Shown here piece by piece: positions 29,925-33,948 of a stretch of DNA of 33,948 bases. How positions within the stretch are numbered: the first letter of the stretch is position 1; every line of letters begins with the position of its first letter. A program made the translations under genes and the position numbers. The DNA is taken from NCBI GenBank assembly GCA_018377375.1, contig JAGZZN010000013.1:1-33948 (forward strand), in the 5' to 3' direction. The notes under the pieces are model-generated. The model was not told where the DNA came from. It searched no databases and was given only the letters and a program-made list of their open reading frames with translations. The DNA is from Streptococcus parasanguinis. GTDB taxonomy: Bacteria > Bacillota > Bacilli > Lactobacillales > Streptococcaceae.

Positions 29925-31187
29925 ATGCTCTTACAACAGGCAATCGCCTATATTTCTCGAAAAAAAACGAGGAATCTGGTCCTCTTCCTGATTCTCCTCT
30001 TGATCCTCTCTTGCTTGTATTTTTGTTTTTCACTGATGCAAGTGGGAGGAAGACTGGAGGACCATATCAAGCAGTCGGCTGGGACCAGTTTTGCCCTGAC
30101 CAGTAAACAGGGGAATGCTCCCTTTGCTCTGAAGGAGGCTAAAAAAGTGCAGCAACTAGCTGGGGTAGGATCCATGGTCCCACAATATGAAAGTCCCGTT
30201 CGCATTCTTGGGAAAGAAGCGGTGACGGGTCAGCAGTCGGTAGAGCGGGATGATCTGGGTCAGGAAGCCAAGCAAGCGCTGGGCGCTGTCTTTACCCAGA
30301 AGACAGACCAGCACCTGGATTTCCGCAGTGGCAGTTTCCAACTGGTTCAAGGCAAGCACTTATCTGATAAGGCTCGCGGCCAGATCTTGATCCACCAAGA
30401 GTTGGCTAAGAAGAACAAGCTAAAGGTCGGAGATTCCTTGACCTTATCCAGTTTTCAGATGGGAGAGACTCCTGCCAAAGAGCAAACTTTTGAAATCGTT
30501 GGGATCTTTTCGGGTAAGAAACAGGAAAAATTCACAGGAATGACCTCTGATCTGAGTGAAAACCAAGTCTACCTCCCTTATGAGGATGCGACTAAGCTTC
30601 TTGGTCTCAGTCAGCAAGAAGTGACCCAGGTCACCTTTGGGGTCAAAGATCCTGAGAAAATCAATGCTCTCTTGAAGCAAGTCAAAAGCTTGGATCTGGA
30701 TTGGCAATCGCTACGCGTGGTCGAAGATCGCAAGGCCTTTGATCAGATGAAGGAATCCTCTCAGACCCTAGAAGGCCTGGTACGGATCATGATGATCGTC
30801 CTCCTGGTGACAGGAGCAGGTGCGCTATCGCTCTTACTGAGCCTCTGGACACGGGAGCGGATCCATGAAATCGGGGTGCTCTTATCCATTGGGAAGAGCA
30901 AGGGACGAATCTTTGGACAGTTCCTCTTGGAAGTGGTACTGGTATCCTTACTAGCGGTGATCCCAGCCTTTCTCATCGGGCGGCTGGTCAGCCATCGTTT
31001 CTTAGAGCAGTTTGTCGGACAGACCGGTCAACAGCAGACCCTAGACTTGCTCAACCAAATCCCTCAAGGCCTTTCCTTAGGAATCGCCTATGTTAGCCTC
31101 TTGTGCTTGATCCTTCTGTCGCTCGGTGTAACTACCAGCATGATCTGGCGCAAGACCCCAAAAGAAATATTAACAAAAATGAGTTAA
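29925..31187 (+). CDS. vex1: FtsX-type ABC transporter permease Vex1
   Basis: The protein follows the MacB/FtsX plan: an N-terminal helix (residues about 17-37), a large outer domain of about 230 residues, then three C-terminal helices (about 285-310, 330-355 and 380-405) with the motif ERIHEIGVLLSIGKSKGRIF. In pneumococcus vex1-vex2-vex3 form an exporter next to the VncRS two-component system; order, sizes and partner sequences match here. The substrate is not known for certain. I start at the ATG with GGAGG 8 nt upstream, giving 420 residues, rather than a GTG nine codons earlier inside the leader hairpin. Confidence 0.9.
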   Translation: MLLQQAIAYISRKKTRNLVLFLILLLILSCLYFCFSLMQVGGRLEDHIKQSAGTSFALTSKQGNAPFALKEAKKVQQLAGVGSMVPQYESPVRILGKEAVTGQQSVERDDLGQEAKQALGAVFTQKTDQHLDFRSGSFQLVQGKHLSDKARGQILIHQELAKKNKLKVGDSLTLSSFQMGETPAKEQTFEIVGIFSGKKQEKFTGMTSDLSENQVYLPYEDATKLLGLSQQEVTQVTFGVKDPEKINALLKQVKSLDLDWQSLRVVEDRKAFDQMKESSQTLEGLVRIMMIVLLVTGAGALSLLLSLWTRERIHEIGVLLSIGKSKGRIFGQFLLEVVLVSLLAVIPAFLIGRLVSHRFLEQFVGQTGQQQTLDLLNQIPQGLSLGIAYVSLLCLILLSLGVTTSMIWRKTPKEILTKMS

Positions 31188-31193
31188 GGAGAA

Positions 31194-31835
31194 ATGACAC
31201 CTATGTTAGAACTCAAACATGTATCCTATAGCTACCAAAGCTACCAAGAAGAGATCTTCTCAGACATGAACTATCAGTTCGCAAATGGGACATTTTACAG
31301 CATTATCGGTCAGTCTGGAGCTGGGAAATCGACCCTCCTCTCCCTCTTGGCTGGACTGGACAATCCCAAGAAGGGGCAGGTTCTCTTTGATGGGGAGGAC
31401 ATCCAGACCAAAGGGTCTAGCTACCACCGCAAGCACCATGTCTCCCTGGTCTTTCAGAATTACAATCTGATTGACTATTTGACGCCACTGGAAAATGTCC
31501 GCCTGGTCAACAAACAAGCTGGGAAAGAGATTCTCTTGGAATTGGGATTGGACGAAACGCAAATCAAACGCAATGTCTTGCAACTATCCGGAGGTCAGCA
31601 ACAACGGGTGGCCATTGCGCGTGCGCTCGTTTCAGAAGCACCTGTCATCTTGGCCGATGAGCCGACAGGAAACCTTGATGAGCAGACAGCCGGTGACATC
31701 ATTGCCATTTTGAAGAAGTTGGCCAAGGAACGCCAAAAATGTGTCATCGTCGTCACCCACAGTAAGGAAGTGGCAGAGGCCTCCGATGTGGTCTTGGAAT
31801 TGAGTCGCCGTAGCCTCGTTGAGAAGAGCAAGTAA
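31194..31835 (+). CDS. vex2: ABC transporter ATP-binding protein Vex2
   Basis: This is the ATPase of the Vex exporter. Walker A is GQSGAGKST (about residues 39-47), the Q-loop is in LVFQNYNLID, the signature LSGGQQQRVAIARA and Walker B VILADEPTGNLD are intact, and the switch His is in VVTHSKE. It belongs to the LolD/MacB-type subgroup that pairs with FtsX permeases. Two starts are possible: MTPMLELKHV, with AAGGAG very close, or the Met three codons later, with a long spacer; I keep the first. It lies 6 nt after vex1 and 12 nt before vex3, in one operon. Confidence 0.95.
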   Translation: MTPMLELKHVSYSYQSYQEEIFSDMNYQFANGTFYSIIGQSGAGKSTLLSLLAGLDNPKKGQVLFDGEDIQTKGSSYHRKHHVSLVFQNYNLIDYLTPLENVRLVNKQAGKEILLELGLDETQIKRNVLQLSGGQQQRVAIARALVSEAPVILADEPTGNLDEQTAGDIIAILKKLAKERQKCVIVVTHSKEVAEASDVVLELSRRSLVEKSK

Positions 31836-31847
31836 GGAGGGAATGCT

Positions 31848-33224
31848 ATGTTGCGAAATGCTTTTGCTTATATCACACGTAAATGGCCCAAGTCTCTCTT
31901 GCTCTTTGCCATCATTCTCCTCATGGGGACCTTGAGCTTGATCGGACTCTCTATGAAGGGAGCGACCCAAAAAGCTTCATCGGAAAGCCTGGGATCCATC
32001 ACCAATAGCTTCTCCATGCAGATCAACCGCAGGACCAATCCGGGAACCCCTCGGGGAGCTGGGAATCTCAGAGGAGAAGATATCGAAAAAATCAGCCAGG
32101 TAGAGGGGATCACCTCCTCTATCAAGCGGATCAATGCCATCGCAGATATCCTAGATCACGAGATCATTGAGACTGAAGAAACCCTGCAAAATCAATCTCC
32201 AGAGCGGGCCAAATACTTCAAGAACACCTTGATGGTGACGGGGGTCAATGACTCTTCAAAAGAAGATAAATTTGTCTCTGGAGCCTACAAGCTGGTCCAA
32301 GGGGAGCACCTGACGGATAAGGATAAAAACCAAATCCTCATGCACGAAGATTTGGCGAAAAAGAATGGCCTCAAGGTGGGCGATAAGGTGCGTCTCAAGT
32401 CCAATCTCTATGATGCTGACAATGAAAAAGGGGCCAATGAAACCGTCGAAGTGACCATTAAGGGTCTGTTCTCAGGGAAGAACCAAGCTCCTCTGACTTA
32501 CGCCCAAGAGTTGTATGAAGATACGCTCATTTCTGACCTAGATACAGCTGCCAAGCTCTATGGCAATACTGTTCAAACAGCTACCTATGAGGATGCGACC
32601 TTCTTTGCCAAGGGGGATCAGGACCTGGATGCCTTGATCGAAAAAATCAAAGCACTCGACATTGACTGGAACCTCTATGACTTGGTTAAGAGCTCTTCCA
32701 ACTACCCAGCCTTGCAAAAATCCATCAGCAGTATGTTCCAAGTGGCGGACTACTTGTTTATCGGCAGCCTCATCTTTGCTAGCTTGCTTCTCACCCTTCT
32801 CCTCGTCTTGTGGCTCAATGCCCGTCGCAGAGAAGTGGGTATCTTGCTGGCTCTGGGGCTTTCTAAGGTACAGATTGCAGGGCAATTTGTGGCAGAATTG
32901 GTCATGATTTCCATTCCAGCCTTCCTCCTCTCCTATGGAGTCGCAGGTCTTCTTGCCAAAGGAGTGGGAGATACGGTGCTCAAAAACGTCACCAGTGGCA
33001 TTGCCAAACAAATGGCTCAAGAATCCTCTGCAGCCAACCTTGGTGGAGGAGCTGAGGCGGAAAGCTTCAGTAAGACCCTGACAGATATCCATATGGACAT
33101 CCAACCAAGCCAATTGCTGGTGATTGTTTTGGTCGGTGGGCTCCTCTTGATTCTGGTATCTATCCTTTCTTCACAATGGCTCTTGCATAAGAAACCAAAG
33201 GAACTTTTGGTGGATGTCGAATAA
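31848..33224 (+). CDS. vex3: FtsX-type ABC transporter permease Vex3
   Basis: This is the second permease of the Vex exporter, 458 residues. It has an N-terminal helix (about residues 15-35), a long outer domain rich in charged residues (RRTNPGTPRGAGN, ITGVNDSSKEDKFVSG-like segment TGVNDSSKEDKFVSGAYKL) and three C-terminal helices with NARRREVGILLALGLSKVQIAGQF. These segments match pneumococcal Vex3 closely as I remember it. AAGGAGGG lies 6 nt before the ATG. The short QESSAANLGGGAEAESFSK loop before the last helix is Gly/Ala rich. No terminator is visible between it and vncR. Confidence 0.93.
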   Translation: MLRNAFAYITRKWPKSLLLFAIILLMGTLSLIGLSMKGATQKASSESLGSITNSFSMQINRRTNPGTPRGAGNLRGEDIEKISQVEGITSSIKRINAIADILDHEIIETEETLQNQSPERAKYFKNTLMVTGVNDSSKEDKFVSGAYKLVQGEHLTDKDKNQILMHEDLAKKNGLKVGDKVRLKSNLYDADNEKGANETVEVTIKGLFSGKNQAPLTYAQELYEDTLISDLDTAAKLYGNTVQTATYEDATFFAKGDQDLDALIEKIKALDIDWNLYDLVKSSSNYPALQKSISSMFQVADYLFIGSLIFASLLLTLLLVLWLNARRREVGILLALGLSKVQIAGQFVAELVMISIPAFLLSYGVAGLLAKGVGDTVLKNVTSGIAKQMAQESSAANLGGGAEAESFSKTLTDIHMDIQPSQLLVIVLVGGLLLILVSILSSQWLLHKKPKELLVDVE

Positions 33225-33228
33225 GAGA

Positions 33229-33258
33229 TTGTTTCCTAAAATAGAAATAGGGTATAAT
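33229..33258 (+). promoter_or_regulatory. Probable promoter of vncR
   Basis: TATAAT (33253-33258) has a weak TTGTTT -35 with an 18-nt spacer. GTTTCCTAAA (33231) and GTTTCTTAGA (33270) form an imperfect direct repeat around the -10. vncR could also be reached by read-through from vex3. Confidence 0.5.
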
Positions 33259-33294
33259 AGGAGGTAGAAGTTTCTTAGATAAAAAGGAAAGTGT

Positions 33295-33948
33295 ATGAAG
33301 ATACTAATCGTAGAAGATGAAGTCCTGATTCGAGAAGGGATGAGCGACTATCTCATGGAATGTGGCTATGAAGTCTTTGAAGCAGGCGATGGGCAGGAGG
33401 CCCTGGACCTCTTTCACAGAGAAGCGCCGGACCTAGTCTTGCTGGATATCCAGCTCCCTATCCTCAATGGCTTGGAAGTGCTCAAGACCATCCGGAAGAC
33501 CAGCTCGGTTCCTGTCCTCATGCTGACGGCCTTCCATGACGAGGACTATAAGTTAACGGCCTTTGGAGAGTTGGCGGATGGCTACCTTGAAAAACCCTTC
33601 TCCTTGTCCCTTTTGAAGGTCCGTATCGAAGCTATTTTTAAAAAGCTCCAGCCTTCCCGGGTCTTCAGCTATGGAGAGGCATGGGTGGATTTTGAGAGCT
33701 ACACAGCCAGCCTGGCTGGGCAAGCCATCTCCATGAATGCTAAGGAGTTGGAAATCTTGGAATACTTGCTCCATCATGAAGGCAAGGCCCGGACCCGCTC
33801 TCAGATCCTCGATGCCGTCTGGAAGGAGACGGAGGAGATTCCTTTTGACCGGGTGATCGATGTCTATATCAAGGAACTACGAAAAAAACTAGAGCTGGAC
33901 TGTATCGTTACGGTACGCAATGTCGGCTATAAATTGGAGAGACCATGA
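33295..33948 (+). CDS. vncR: OmpR/PhoB-family response regulator VncR
   Basis: The receiver domain begins MKILIVEDE; the phosphoacceptor Asp is in LVLLDIQLPILNG (about residue 52), Thr in VLMLTAFHDE and Lys in YLEKPFS. The C-terminal winged helix (about residues 125-217) includes AISMNAKELEILEYLLHHEGKARTRSQILDAVW and the final TVRNVGYKLE strand. Position after vex1-2-3 identifies it as VncR. It regulates with the VncS kinase, whose gene should follow: the last bases (ATGA) allow a vncS start overlapping the vncR stop. AAGGAAAG precedes the ATG. The gene is complete and ends exactly at the window edge. Confidence 0.93.
   Translation: MKILIVEDEVLIREGMSDYLMECGYEVFEAGDGQEALDLFHREAPDLVLLDIQLPILNGLEVLKTIRKTSSVPVLMLTAFHDEDYKLTAFGELADGYLEKPFSLSLLKVRIEAIFKKLQPSRVFSYGEAWVDFESYTASLAGQAISMNAKELEILEYLLHHEGKARTRSQILDAVWKETEEIPFDRVIDVYIKELRKKLELDCIVTVRNVGYKLERP

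Noticed and set aside
32538..33113. 191-codon minus-strand frame opposite vex3
   Set aside because: It has no ribosome site or promoter, and vex3 on the other strand is a clear family member.
33259..33264. Perfect AGGAGG that might mark a small peptide gene (Pep27-like) before vncR
   Set aside because: No ATG, GTG or TTG follows at usable distance, and the motif lies between the -10 box and the likely transcription start, so it is probably not transcribed.

Overview
This is a chromosomal segment of a low-GC Gram-positive coccus, almost certainly an oral Streptococcus of the mitis/sanguinis/parasanguinis type. The gene sets point there: recJ-apt, a GAF-type methionine sulfoxide reductase joined to dnaX and a DUF3272 gene, rmlA-rmlC-rmlB, a Vex1-2-3/VncR locus, and many extended -10 (TGnTATAAT) promoters. 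The species cannot be fixed from this sequence alone. No rRNA, tRNA, phage or transposase gene was seen.

Left part (1-12.4 kb). The window opens inside a reverse-strand surface adhesin gene with a threonine-rich repeat stalk; its 3' end is outside the window. Housekeeping genes follow: recJ with an overlapping unknown membrane-anchored gene, apt, metA-dnaD, a reverse-strand adenosine deaminase, a YghU-type glutathione transferase, and a trmK / Nif3-like / FAD-oxidoreductase operon.

Middle (12.6-22.2 kb). rmlA-rmlC-rmlB make the dTDP-rhamnose precursor; rmlD is not here. Next come two tandem paralogues of an unrecognised single-pass membrane protein, then udk, a YoaK-family membrane protein, msrC-dnaX and a small DUF3272 membrane protein.

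Right part (22.2-33.9 kb). A YesM/YesN two-component system on the minus strand diverges from a CUT1-type oligosaccharide ABC importer (two permeases and a lipoprotein, no ATPase) followed by a YesL/DUF624 gene. YesMN probably controls this importer: direct repeats upstream of it look like an operator, and a good cre site overlaps the yesM promoter. The window ends with vex1-vex2-vex3 and vncR. The vncR stop codon is the last base, and vncS would be expected next.

The most unusual feature is a roughly 138-bp intergenic element present three times (7258, 9493, 19287), always on the plus strand just after a gene. Its five stems are kept by compensatory changes, and a 7-nt loop is complementary to the 5' strand (a predicted pseudoknot). 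It behaves like a structured RNA or a small mobile RNA element that I cannot name. A second repeat family (full copy at 19525, broken copy at 12358) looks like a MITE. Other points of note are an apt-metA hairpin that only read-through transcripts could form, and two genes whose start codons lie where transcription should begin (leaderless candidates).
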